Origin: JACDBE01 sp051002015
GTDB taxonomy: Bacteria > Actinomycetota > Acidimicrobiia > Spongiisociales > UBA5794
Direction: 5' to 3'
Length of the DNA stretch: 26,290 bases
Assembly (NCBI GenBank): GCA_051002015.1
Contig: JBPCMS010000040.1
Span: 1 to 26,290 of the forward strand
The translations under genes were made by a program, and so were the position numbers. Shown piece by piece: positions 13,608 to 21,366 of this stretch; within the stretch, counting starts at the first letter, position 1, and the number at the start of each line of letters is the position of its first letter. The notes below the pieces were generated by a model. It had not been told where the DNA came from and searched no databases. It saw nothing but the letters and a program-made list of their open reading frames with translations.

Positions 13608-15694
13608 CAGCTCGCCATCACCTGGCGGATGGCCTCGGCGATCTCCACGGTTCCGATCAGGGCATGGCGCTCGATGGCGAACTGGGGCCAGGGGGCGTCG
13701 GTGGCGGCGATGCGGCGGGGTGGCGCCAGCAGTTCGTAGCCGCAGCGCTCGGCGATCTCGGCGACCACCTCGGCCCCGATCCCGCCGGTGCGGTGGGGCT
13801 CCTGGATGAACAGCATCCGGCCGGTGCCGGTGACGCTGCCGACCACGGTCTCGATGTCCCAGGGGGCCACGGTGCGCAGGTCGATCACCTCCGCCTCGAT
13901 CCCCTCCGTCGCCACCTCGTCCGCCGCGGTCAACGTCTGGGGCACCATGCCCCCGTAGGTGACCACGGTGATGTCGGTGCCGGGCCGGCGCACCGCCGCC
14001 TTGCCCAGCGGGACCGTGTAGTGGCTGGTGGGGACGTCCTGCCGTCCCGCCCGGTACAGCACCTTGGGCTCGAGGAAGATCACCGGGTCCTCGGCCTCGA
14101 GGGCGGCGGCGAGCAGCCCCTTGGCATCGATCGGGGTGGACGGGACCACCACGGTGAGTCCGGGGGCATGGGCGAAGTAGGCCTCGGGCGAGTCGCAGTG
14201 GTGTTCGTGGGCACCGATCCCTGCCCCGTTGGGCATCCGCACCACCACGGGGAGACCGATGTGGCCCCGGCTGCGGTAGCGGATCCGACCCAGGTGGCTG
14301 ACGATCTGGTCGAAGGCGGGGTAAACGAACCCGTCGAACTGGATCTCGGCGATGACCCGACCCCCGGCGACGGCGATCCCGATGGCGGCGCCGACGATCC
14401 CGGACTCGTTGAGCGGGGTGTCGATGACCCGGTCACCGCCGAAACGAGCGTGCAATCCCTCGGTGATCCGGAACACGCCGCCGGCGACACCGACGTCTTC
14501 GCCCAGCAGCACGGTCTCGGGGCGGCGCTCCATCGCCTCGGCCATGGCGGCGTTGAGCGCCTCGGCCATGGTCCACCGCTCGGTTGGCCCGCCGGGGAGG
14601 GCGTCGTCACCGGCCGGCTCCGCCGTGTCCGCCACGGTCGACGGCGTCTCGCCGCGCAGCACCTCGAGCTGATTGAGCTGCTCGACCAGCCGGGCGGGAA
14701 CCTTGGCGGCGGCGTGGCGGATGATGTCGTCGCGGCCGGGCAGCGGCCGGGCCTCGATCGTCTCCAGCGCCCGGTCGAAGTCGGCCTCCGCCTCGGCCGT
14801 CAACGCCGCTTCCTGCTCGTCGTCCCACAAGCCACGGGTCTCGAGGAAGACGCCGAAGCGGGCCACCGGGTCGCGCCGGCGCCACGCGGTCTCCTCGTCG
14901 GGATCCCGGTAGAGCCGGGCGTCGTCGGCTGTGGCGTGGGCGCCGAAGCGGTAGCACACCGCCTCGATGAGGGTCGGGCCCTCGCCGGCGGCGGCTCGCT
15001 CCACAGCTTCACGGGTGGCGGCGTACACGGCGAGCACGTCCATCCCGTCGACCAGGACCCCGGGCATCCCGTAGCCGGCGGCCTTCTCGGCGATCGTGGC
15101 CGAGGCGGTCTGCATGGCGTAGGGCACCGAGATGGCGTACAGGTTGTTCTCGCAGATGAACACGGTGGGGGTGCGCCACACCCCGGCGAAGTTGAGCCCG
15201 CTGTGGAAGTCGGTCTCCGAGGTGGCGCCGTCGCCGAAGTAGGCGGCGGTGACCACGTCGTCGCCGGCCAGCCGGGCGGCGTAGGCGTGGCCGACGGCGT
15301 GGGGCAGGTGGCTGGCGATGGGCACCGCGATCGACATCATCCGGTAGGCGTGGACGTCCCAGTCGGAGTTGGGGAGGCCGCGCCAGTAGGCCAGGATCAC
15401 CTCCAGCGGCATGCCCCTGGCGATCTGCACGCCGTGCTCCCGGTAGGCGGGGTAGACGAAGTCACCGGGGCGGAGGGCGGCGGCGGATCCCACCTGGGCC
15501 GCCTCGTGGCCCTCGAGCATGGCGTATGTGCCCAGCCGTCCCTGGCGCTGCGCCGCCAGCGCCCTGCGGTCGAAGGCGCGGGAGCGGACCATCAGCCGGT
15601 GCAGGTCCACCAGCTCCTTGTCGGTGAGGTCGGGCAGGTCGCCGACGACGGAGCTGTCGGGGGAGATCACCTGGAGCATGGTCTCGTCGGTCAT
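13607..15694 (-). CDS. Fused alpha-beta E1 of branched-chain-type 2-oxoacid dehydrogenase
   Basis: 695-aa single-chain E1. Residues 1 to about 340 are the alpha part: RSRAFDRRALAAQRQGRLG, EHGVQIARGM and the thiamine-diphosphate motif from GDG (154-156) to NN (183-184) with YAISVP following. A linker rich in Thr, Ala and Gly (about 345-373) leads to the beta part: WTMAEALNAAMAEAMER, LLGEDVGVAGGVFRIT, DTPLNESGIVGAAIG, IQFDGFVYPAFDQI and EPHRTGGIGAEV. In many bacteria these are two genes (bkdA, bkdB); fused forms occur in several phyla. The enzyme decarboxylates a 2-oxoacid with TPP and acylates E2 lipoate. HisC-like gene 13 bp upstream, E2 overlapping downstream: one operon. The start ATG 15694 has no strong ribosome site; M6 is an alternative. 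Confidence 0.93.
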   Translation of the reverse strand: MTDETMLQVISPDSSVVGDLPDLTDKELVDLHRLMVRSRAFDRRALAAQRQGRLGTYAMLEGHEAAQVGSAAALRPGDFVYPAYREHGVQIARGMPLEVILAYWRGLPNSDWDVHAYRMMSIAVPIASHLPHAVGHAYAARLAGDDVVTAAYFGDGATSETDFHSGLNFAGVWRTPTVFICENNLYAISVPYAMQTASATIAEKAAGYGMPGVLVDGMDVLAVYAATREAVERAAAGEGPTLIEAVCYRFGAHATADDARLYRDPDEETAWRRRDPVARFGVFLETRGLWDDEQEAALTAEAEADFDRALETIEARPLPGRDDIIRHAAAKVPARLVEQLNQLEVLRGETPSTVADTAEPAGDDALPGGPTERWTMAEALNAAMAEAMERRPETVLLGEDVGVAGGVFRITEGLHARFGGDRVIDTPLNESGIVGAAIGIAVAGGRVIAEIQFDGFVYPAFDQIVSHLGRIRYRSRGHIGLPVVVRMPNGAGIGAHEHHCDSPEAYFAHAPGLTVVVPSTPIDAKGLLAAALEAEDPVIFLEPKVLYRAGRQDVPTSHYTVPLGKAAVRRPGTDITVVTYGGMVPQTLTAADEVATEGIEAEVIDLRTVAPWDIETVVGSVTGTGRMLFIQEPHRTGGIGAEVVAEIAERCGYELLAPPRRIAATDAPWPQFAIERHALIGTVEIAEAIRQVMAS

Positions 15695-15707
15695 GACGGC
15701 GCCGCGC

Positions 15708-16781
15708 TCAGGCGGTGGCGACGTCCCAGGCCGCCATCACCCGCTCGTTCTCGCCCTCGGTGCCCACCGAGATGCGGATGGCGTTGCCCATCGGCCGGAC
15801 GATGACTCCCTCGTGGAGCATGCGCTCGCCGATGCCGGCGGCGTCGTCGCCGGGGAGCACCAGGATGAAGTTGGCCTGGCTTGGCGGCACCTCGTAGCCG
15901 CGGTGGGTCAGCTCTGCGGTGAGCCACTCCCGGCCCAGCTCGTTCTCCTTGACCCGCTGCTCCAACCGGTCGACGTGGCGCAGCGCCTCGGTGGCGGCGG
16001 TCTGGCCCAGCGTGGTCACCGAGAACGGTGGCTGGGTGGCCAGGAACGCGGCCAAGGTGCGGGGTGCCCCGATGGCGTAGCCGACCCGGAGCCCGGCCAG
16101 CCCGAAGATCTTGGAGAACGTCCTGGTCACCACCACGTTGTCCCGCTCCAGGGCGAGCGGGATCGCCGTCGACCAGTCGGGGGCGGTGACGTACTCGCCA
16201 TAGGCCTCGTCCACCATGACGAGGACGTCGGAGGGGATGGCGTCGACCAGCTCACCCAGCGCATCTCCGGCCACGTGGGTGCCGGTGGGGTTGTTGGGAT
16301 TGCACACGTAGACGACCCGGGTGTCCTCCCGCACCGCCGCCGCCATCGCCGCAAGGTCGTGACGGTGCGCACGGTCGAGCGGCACCTTGATGGCGTCGGC
16401 ACCGGCCAGCAATGTGGCGATGGGGTAGACAACGAAGGAGGGGTCGGCAAACACCGTGGTGGTCCCCGGTTCGGCGGCGGCCAGGGTGATCAGCGTGATC
16501 AGCTGGGTGCTCCCCGCCCCCACCCAGATGTGCTCCGGGTCGACCCCCTGGTAACCGGCGATGGCCTGGGTGAGGATGTGGGCGGTCATGTCGGGGTAGC
16601 GGTTGGTGGTCGAGGCGGCGGCGGCGATGGCCTCCTGGACCTCGGGCCATGGCGGCACCGGGCTCTCGTTGGAGGCCACTTTGACGATGTCGTCGAGCCC
16701 CAGCTCTCGCATCACCTCGTCGATCGGCTTGCCCGGGCTGTACACCGGGATCTTGGAGAGATCGTTCCGGATCCTGGGCAC
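15708..16781 (-). CDS. HisC-like PLP aminotransferase (fold type I)
   Basis: 357-aa class I/II aminotransferase. Visible: VKVASNESPVPPWPEV (N-terminal substrate loop), GAGSTQLI, YVCNPNNPTGT (161-167 region), VMVDEAYGEY (PLP-pyridine Asp191), and TRTFSKIFGLAGLRVGYAIG with the PLP-lysine Lys224, ending VIVRPMGNAIRISVGT. This is the histidinol-phosphate/aromatic aminotransferase (HisC) subgroup. No other his genes are present; standing first in an operon with a 2-oxoacid dehydrogenase, it more likely deaminates an amino acid to feed E1. The GTG start 16781 has GAGGAGG with 6 nt spacing; upstream in-frame ATG 16808 and TTG 16835 lack such a site. Confidence 0.88.
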   Translation of the reverse strand: MPRIRNDLSKIPVYSPGKPIDEVMRELGLDDIVKVASNESPVPPWPEVQEAIAAAASTTNRYPDMTAHILTQAIAGYQGVDPEHIWVGAGSTQLITLITLAAAEPGTTTVFADPSFVVYPIATLLAGADAIKVPLDRAHRHDLAAMAAAVREDTRVVYVCNPNNPTGTHVAGDALGELVDAIPSDVLVMVDEAYGEYVTAPDWSTAIPLALERDNVVVTRTFSKIFGLAGLRVGYAIGAPRTLAAFLATQPPFSVTTLGQTAATEALRHVDRLEQRVKENELGREWLTAELTHRGYEVPPSQANFILVLPGDDAAGIGERMLHEGVIVRPMGNAIRISVGTEGENERVMAAWDVATA

Positions 16782-16861
16782 GGGAGTCCTCCTCGTACGG
16801 CGGCCCATCCAGCCCCAGGCCGTCTCGTTGATCAATCTGCGGTGTCATTTCTAACCGATCG

Positions 16862-16880
16862 TCGCTGGATCGGCCAGCGA
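16862..16880. promoter_or_regulatory. Inverted repeat in the divergent hisC-like/sigma intergenic region
   Basis: TCGCTGG, five bases, then CCAGCGA: perfect 7-bp arms, about 85 bp from the aminotransferase start and 130 bp from the sigma start. Suitable as a dimer-binding operator for either operon. The rest of 16782-17008 holds no gene; GGAAAC at 16918-16923 resembles an ECF -35 element, but no well-spaced -10 was found. Confidence 0.35.
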
Positions 16881-17008
16881 TGAAGCGGTGACTGAGCACT
16901 CTGTCCGGCCGCGAGATGGAAACGTCGACGTCCGCTGAGCAACGTGCTCACCACCACGCTTCTGTCGCGACGGGTTTCCGGTGGTCCCGACGACTAAACC
17001 TCGGAGCG

Positions 17009-17554
17009 ATGGATGAACCGAGCCAGCACCACCCCGCCCAACCGCTGCTCGAACCGGTGGCGTTTCGCCGGTTCTACGAGGAGGCGCTGCCGGTGATCTA
17101 CGGGTACTTCATGCGGCGCTGCGGCGGGCGGGTGGACGTGGCTGAGGACCTGACCCAACAGACGTTCGTCTCGGCGGTGGCGTCCCTGCGGTCCGGCCCG
17201 CCGGTGGAGGCGCCGCTGCCCTGGATGGTGGCGATCGCCCGACGCCGGCTGGTGGACCACTGGCGGGCTCAGGGCGCCATCCGTCGCCGCCTCGAAGCGG
17301 TGCGCACCCGATCGCCGGCCGGGGCCGAACCGGCCGATCCGGTCGAGGCGGCGTTCGGGGATCAGGCCATCGTCGCCGCCCTGGAGCGGGTGTCACCGCT
17401 GCACCGCACCGTCCTGGTGCTCCGCTACGTCGACGACCTCACCGTGCGCCGGGTCGCCGAGTTTCTGGGGAAGAGCGAGCGGGCCGTCGAGTCGCTGCTG
17501 GTGCGTGCTCGGACGGCGCTGGCCGACGCCTACCGGGAGGTCGAGGGTGGCTGA
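17009..17554 (+). CDS. ECF-type RNA polymerase sigma factor
   Basis: 181-aa sigma-70 family, extracytoplasmic function type. Region 2 is visible in FRRFYEEALPVIYGYFMRR, then VDVAEDLTQQTFVSAVASL (the -10 recognition and melting part) and WMVAIARRRLVDHWR; region 4 is ALERVSPLHRTVLVLRYVDD, LTVRRVAEFLGKSERAVESL and the recognition-helix end LLVRARTALADAYRE. It lacks region 3, as usual for ECF factors. ATG 17009 is chosen because it begins about 20 residues before region 2 with GGAG nearby, though the spacing is very short; an in-frame ATG at 16916 would add 31 atypical residues. The gene overlaps its likely anti-sigma partner by 8 bp, so the two are coupled. Confidence 0.9.
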   Translation: MDEPSQHHPAQPLLEPVAFRRFYEEALPVIYGYFMRRCGGRVDVAEDLTQQTFVSAVASLRSGPPVEAPLPWMVAIARRRLVDHWRAQGAIRRRLEAVRTRSPAGAEPADPVEAAFGDQAIVAALERVSPLHRTVLVLRYVDDLTVRRVAEFLGKSERAVESLLVRARTALADAYREVEGG

Positions 17555-20500
17555 CGTCACCGAAGACCGGCTGGTCGCCCTGCTCCGCACCCTCGAAGGT
17601 CCCGTCGACCCGCCGGCGGGGTTCGCCGACCGACTCTACGCCGAGCTGACCGGACGGCATGGCGACCGGCCGGATGCGGGGACGGCGGTCCATCCGCTCG
17701 AACCGTTGGTGGTCGACCGGGCACATCCCGTCGGTGAACCAAACCGTCGCCCCCGCCGCTGGGTTGCCGCCGCCGCCGGGTTCGGCGCCGTCGCCCTGTT
17801 CGCCCTGCTCACCTGGGCGATCCGTCCGGGCGGCGACACCCCGCCCGCCACCCCCACCACCGTTCCGGGCCCGCTGGTGACCTACATCGACCCGGGCGGG
17901 CGCTTCGAGGTCTCCTACCCGGCGGGCTGGATCCTGGCGGACGAGGATCTCACCCCGCAGGGCGGAGTCGGTCCCGAGCTGTTCGCCGTGGGCACTTTCC
18001 CGATGCGTCCCACCTTTGGCAACTGCTCCCCGCAGCCCGGCGGCGCCCTCGATGACATGGGTCCCGGGGACGCCTTCGTGTGGGTCGAGGAGCGCCCCGG
18101 CAACACCTCCAACGATCCACGCCCCGACTCGTTCGCACCGCTGCTCGACGGGGTCGACGAGAACACCGACACGTACCTGTGCATGGACCCGGCGGAGCGG
18201 GCCGAGCTCGGGGTGCTGCAATGGCTCTCCTTCACCGACGCCGGCAGCGACTTCTATGCGGTGGTCGCCGTAGGTCGGGACGCCCCCGCCTCCCTGATGG
18301 CCGCCGCCGCCGCCGTGCTCGACAGCTTCACCCCGGCCCCCTTCGACGACGGGATCCAGAGGACCATCACCATCCCCGACGGTCTCGACATCGCCGATCT
18401 GGGCTGGGACGGCGATCGGATCTGGGTGGTCGCCCACCAGCCGGTCGACGGCGGTCCCCCGCCCGAGGAGGCCCGGGTGATGGCGTTCGATCCCGGTTCG
18501 GCAGACCTGCTGGCCTCGGTGGTCCTCGACGGCTCGCCGGTGCTTGTTGCCGGCGACGCCGAGGCGGTGTGGGTGGCGCACTGGGGGACCGGGAACCTCA
18601 CCCGGCTCGATCCGGCCACCGCCGAGGTGGAGGCAGAGGTGGAGCTGGAGCTGCCCTTCGATGTCGGCTTCGGCGACGACCGGCGCCGGTTCGTCCCTAC
18701 CGGGCTGGTCGTCGACGACGGCGTCGTCTGGGTGCTCACCGCCCGCGGCGCCCTGGCCGAGGTCCGCGACGGCGGCGACCGGGTCGTGATCCACGAGCTA
18801 CCCATCGGTGCCCAGCCCGAGTCGCTGCACGTCGCCGGGGGGACGGCCTGGGTGGGGGCGGGCGCCGGGGTCTATGCGGTGACCACCGGCGGCGAGGTTC
18901 GGGTGCTGGCCGAGGCACTGAACCATCCGGCGCAGCGCCTCGGTTTCGACGACCGCCTCATCGTCGGCGGCGACTACGCGGGGGAGACATCGGCGCTCAC
19001 GGTCCTCGACCCGGCGACCGGGGAGGTGCTCGACACCATCGACCTACCCGCCGCCCTCGTCGTCATCGGCACCGTCGACGGGCGGTTCGGTGCCATCGAC
19101 ACTGCCGGTGTGCTGTACCTACCGGGGGAGGAGGGATCCATCGGTGCCTGGTTCACCGATCTCGCCGGGCCGGAACAGACGGTGCAGGTCGGTGATGAGC
19201 TGTGGACGGTCACCGCCAACGGTGGCGCGTTGCGTCGGGTCGGCGTGACCGGAGCCGCTCCCGAGCCGCTCCCCATCGCCATCCCCGAACAGGTTGCCCG
19301 GCGCCCGCCGTCCCCCGGGATGCTGGCATCGTCCGACTGGGAGCCGCTCGACCCGGGGCCGCTGGCACTTCGCTTCCTCGCTTCGCTGCAGGTGTGGACC
19401 GGCGAGGAGTTCGTGCTGTGGGCTCTGCAGCCGGAGGGCGACACCGCGGTCCTGGCCGACCCGGCGGCGTACAACCCCGCCACCGCCACCTGGCGGGAGA
19501 TCGCCCCGGCCCCGTTCGAGCTCGGGGTTCACGACGTGTCCGGGCTGTGGGCAGGCGACGAGCTGGTGGTGTGGACCTCGGAGGCAGCGGCCGCCTGGGA
19601 CCCGGAGAGCGACACCTGGCGGGTGATCCCCGACTGGCCGCTCCAGCCGACATCGGAGCGACGGGCGGTGTGGACCGGTGAGGAGATCATCGACATCGAC
19701 GCCGACCTCGCCGTCGATCCCACCACCGGCGCCTCCCGGCCGATCGCTCCGGGACCGCCGTTCCTCGACGAGCGGGCCTCGGTGGTGTGGGGGGACGGGC
19801 GGCTGGTGGTCGTACCCCGCGGTGGGGCGTACGACGCGGTGACGGACACCTGGCTGAGCAGCCCGCCAAGCGGGCTCACGCCGCTGGCGACCGGGGGGGT
19901 GTGGACCGGCACCGAGGTGTTCGCCGCCGACTACCTGATGGAGGCCTCCGGCTACGACCCCGACGCCGCCACCTGGTCGCCGTACCCGACGCTCCCGCTG
20001 CGGTTCTACGAGTGCGGGCCACAAGCGCACGTGGTCGATGGCCGACCCCTGGTGGAACACTGCTCCGGCCTCGCCCTCTGGGAGCCCGGCGGCGGGTATT
20101 GGCTGCCGATCAGCCTGCCGAGCCTGTACGGCAACAACAACGTCCTGTCGACCGGCGACGCCGTCTACTCGACCCCGAATGGGCTCCATCGGCTGGCCGA
20201 CCACGTTCTCGACACCGGGCCCCGCCGCCTCGCCGTGGGCGTCGGCATCCTCGACCTGCCCGAGGGATGGACCGTGGGCACAACCTCTGGCGCTGGCGCC
20301 GCAGATCCGTCGACGCCGCAGGCCATCACCGTCGATCTCGACGGGCCCGAGGGCGCCTCTTGCCTGGTGCGGGCGATCCACGGCGACGCCGTTGCTGCGA
20401 TCCGGCCGTTCCTGGTACCCGGATACGACGTCACCGGGTTTGAGTACGTCGTCGGGGGCCAGCCGGTGGAGGCGGTGTCGGTCCCCACCGGCCTGGTCGA

Positions 20501-20615
20501 CGACTTCGATCACCTGGTATGGGCGATGGGAGGCACCGACGTGATCGATGTGGGCTGCTCGGATCCGGTCGCCACCGCCGACATCGCCCGCAACCTGTGG
20601 TCGCCCTGGCAGTAG
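17547..20615 (+). CDS. Giant anti-sigma-like membrane protein with beta-propeller sensor
   Basis: 1022 aa. An N-terminal cytoplasmic part of about 68 residues (TEDRLVALLRTLEGPVDPP, FADRLYAELTGRHGD) resembles the start of anti-sigma factors, without a visible HxxxCxxC zinc motif. One membrane segment (WVAAAAGFGAVALFALLTWA; about 71-93) leads outside: a PsbP-like module opening with RFEVSYPAGWILADEDL (110-265), a first propeller of YVTN/NHL-like blades (GDRIWVVAHQ, AEAVWVAHWGTGNL; 270-585), a second kelch-like set with VWTGEEFVLW, LWAGDELVVW, VWTGEEIIDI and VWTGTEVFA (605-890), and a final domain beginning LDLPEGWTVGTT. GTG 17547 has GGGAGG 6 nt upstream and overlaps the sigma gene by 8 bp. It probably holds the sigma factor at the membrane until the external domains sense something; the signal is unknown. 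Confidence 0.82.
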   Translation: MADVTEDRLVALLRTLEGPVDPPAGFADRLYAELTGRHGDRPDAGTAVHPLEPLVVDRAHPVGEPNRRPRRWVAAAAGFGAVALFALLTWAIRPGGDTPPATPTTVPGPLVTYIDPGGRFEVSYPAGWILADEDLTPQGGVGPELFAVGTFPMRPTFGNCSPQPGGALDDMGPGDAFVWVEERPGNTSNDPRPDSFAPLLDGVDENTDTYLCMDPAERAELGVLQWLSFTDAGSDFYAVVAVGRDAPASLMAAAAAVLDSFTPAPFDDGIQRTITIPDGLDIADLGWDGDRIWVVAHQPVDGGPPPEEARVMAFDPGSADLLASVVLDGSPVLVAGDAEAVWVAHWGTGNLTRLDPATAEVEAEVELELPFDVGFGDDRRRFVPTGLVVDDGVVWVLTARGALAEVRDGGDRVVIHELPIGAQPESLHVAGGTAWVGAGAGVYAVTTGGEVRVLAEALNHPAQRLGFDDRLIVGGDYAGETSALTVLDPATGEVLDTIDLPAALVVIGTVDGRFGAIDTAGVLYLPGEEGSIGAWFTDLAGPEQTVQVGDELWTVTANGGALRRVGVTGAAPEPLPIAIPEQVARRPPSPGMLASSDWEPLDPGPLALRFLASLQVWTGEEFVLWALQPEGDTAVLADPAAYNPATATWREIAPAPFELGVHDVSGLWAGDELVVWTSEAAAAWDPESDTWRVIPDWPLQPTSERRAVWTGEEIIDIDADLAVDPTTGASRPIAPGPPFLDERASVVWGDGRLVVVPRGGAYDAVTDTWLSSPPSGLTPLATGGVWTGTEVFAADYLMEASGYDPDAATWSPYPTLPLRFYECGPQAHVVDGRPLVEHCSGLALWEPGGGYWLPISLPSLYGNNNVLSTGDAVYSTPNGLHRLADHVLDTGPRRLAVGVGILDLPEGWTVGTTSGAGAADPSTPQAITVDLDGPEGASCLVRAIHGDAVAAIRPFLVPGYDVTGFEYVVGGQPVEAVSVPTGLVDDFDHLVWAMGGTDVIDVGCSDPVATADIARNLWSPWQ

Positions 20616-20629
20616 AGCCGACCTACCGT

Positions 20630-20676
20630 AACTTTGAGCGATTGACATCTCTATGCGGGTTCAATCGCTCAAAGTT
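20630..20676. promoter_or_regulatory. Perfect 16-bp inverted repeat, probable Lrp operator
   Basis: AACTTTGAGCGATTGA (20630-20645) is matched exactly by its reverse complement at 20661-20676, with a 15-nt spacer. TTGACA at 20642-20647 gives a perfect -35 hexamer overlapping the left arm, though no good -10 lies at 17 bp. It sits 21 bp before ATG 20698 of the Lrp/AsnC gene, just where an autoregulatory site is expected. It could alternatively act as a hairpin ending the upstream sigma operon (stop 20615). Confidence 0.65.
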
Positions 20677-20697
20677 TGGGGTGGAAGGAAGTTTCTG

Positions 20698-21186
20698 ATG
20701 ACCGACAGCCAGCGTGACCAGCCCGTCGACGAGCTCGATGCCCGGCTGATCGAGACCATGGCCGCCCATTCCCGCGCCGGGATCCTGGAGATCGCCCGGC
20801 TGCTCGGGGTGGCCCGCAACACCGTCTACGCCCGGCTGGAGAGGCTGGAGCGACGCGGGGTGATCATCGGGTTCGGGCCCGAGGTCGATCCGGCCGCCCT
20901 CGGGTTCGTGGTCACCGGGTTCACCACCATCGAGGTCACCCAGGGCCGCTTCTCCGAGGTGGTGGCGCGGCTGGAGGCGATCCCCCAGGTGCTCGAGGTG
21001 CACACCGTGGCCGGGGTGGGGGACCTGCTGTGCCGGGTGGTGGCCCGGTCCAACGAGGGGATCATGGAGATCGTCGAGCTGATCCTGCAGATCCCCGGGG
21101 TCGACCGCACCCGCACCGCGCTGGCACTGGCCCATCCCATCCGCGCCAGACCGCTCCCGTTGGTGCGCCTCGCCGTCGGGGAATGA
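20698..21186 (+). CDS. Lrp/AsnC-family transcriptional regulator
   Basis: 162-aa regulator. Residues about 9-60 form the winged helix-turn-helix (VDELDARLIETMAAHSRAG, then EIARLLGVARNTVYARLERL, RRGVI), and the C-terminal RAM/AsnC ligand domain follows (GFGPEVDPAALGFVVTGF, HTVAGVGDLLCRVVARS, PGVDRTRTALAL). Such proteins form octamers and respond to amino acids or related acids. Start ATG 20698 has GGAAGGAAG at 20682-20690. A perfect 16-bp inverted repeat just upstream implies autoregulation. Lrp-type BkdR proteins control branched-chain 2-oxoacid dehydrogenase genes in other bacteria, so control of the operon at 12486-16781 is possible but is inference: no matching repeat was seen there. Confidence 0.92.
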   Translation: MTDSQRDQPVDELDARLIETMAAHSRAGILEIARLLGVARNTVYARLERLERRGVIIGFGPEVDPAALGFVVTGFTTIEVTQGRFSEVVARLEAIPQVLEVHTVAGVGDLLCRVVARSNEGIMEIVELILQIPGVDRTRTALALAHPIRARPLPLVRLAVGE

Positions 21187-21223
21187 CCCTGCCGCACCCG
21201 CCGATGTGCAGCCATGGTGCAGG

Positions 21224-21325
21224 ATCTTGGGACTGGATCGTGCGTGATCCTGTGACTGAACGATGTGGAATCTTGGGATCAAGCGGCGCGGCATCCTGGT
21301 ATTGGCGGGCGTGTCCCAGGCATTG
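21224..21325. repeat. Four imperfect 23-bp tandem repeats (possible IS-end remnant)
   Basis: ATC(C/T)TG begins at 21224, 21247, 21270 and 21293, exactly 23 bp apart, each followed by a degenerate GA(C/T)TG-like and CG(A/T)TG-like stretch; a fifth, shifted copy may start at 21313. The first two units share about 14 of 23 bases. It lies in the 180-bp gap after the Lrp gene and before the end of the convergent permease gene. Regular short repeats of this kind are seen at ends of some insertion sequences (for instance IS21-type); no transposase remains. Confidence 0.5.
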
Positions 21326-21366
21326 AGGTCGAGGCAACTGCGGATGCGCCAACACGGGCCGCCGAA

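Noticed and set aside
13664..15805. Open frame of 713 codons on the plus strand opposite the E1 gene
   Set aside because: Gly/Asp/His-rich with no recognisable motif; the E1 fusion on the other strand is certain.
16916..17008. N-terminal extension of the sigma factor from ATG 16916
   Set aside because: The 31 extra residues (Ser/His/Arg-rich) do not resemble sigma factors, and normal family length is reached from ATG 17009.
19119..20648. Open frame of 509 codons on the minus strand opposite the propeller protein
   Set aside because: Low-complexity shadow translation; overlaps the regular WTGEE-type repeats of the real gene.
21224..21325. CRISPR array
   Set aside because: Repeats are directly abutting 23-bp units without unique spacers, poorly conserved, and no cas genes are near.
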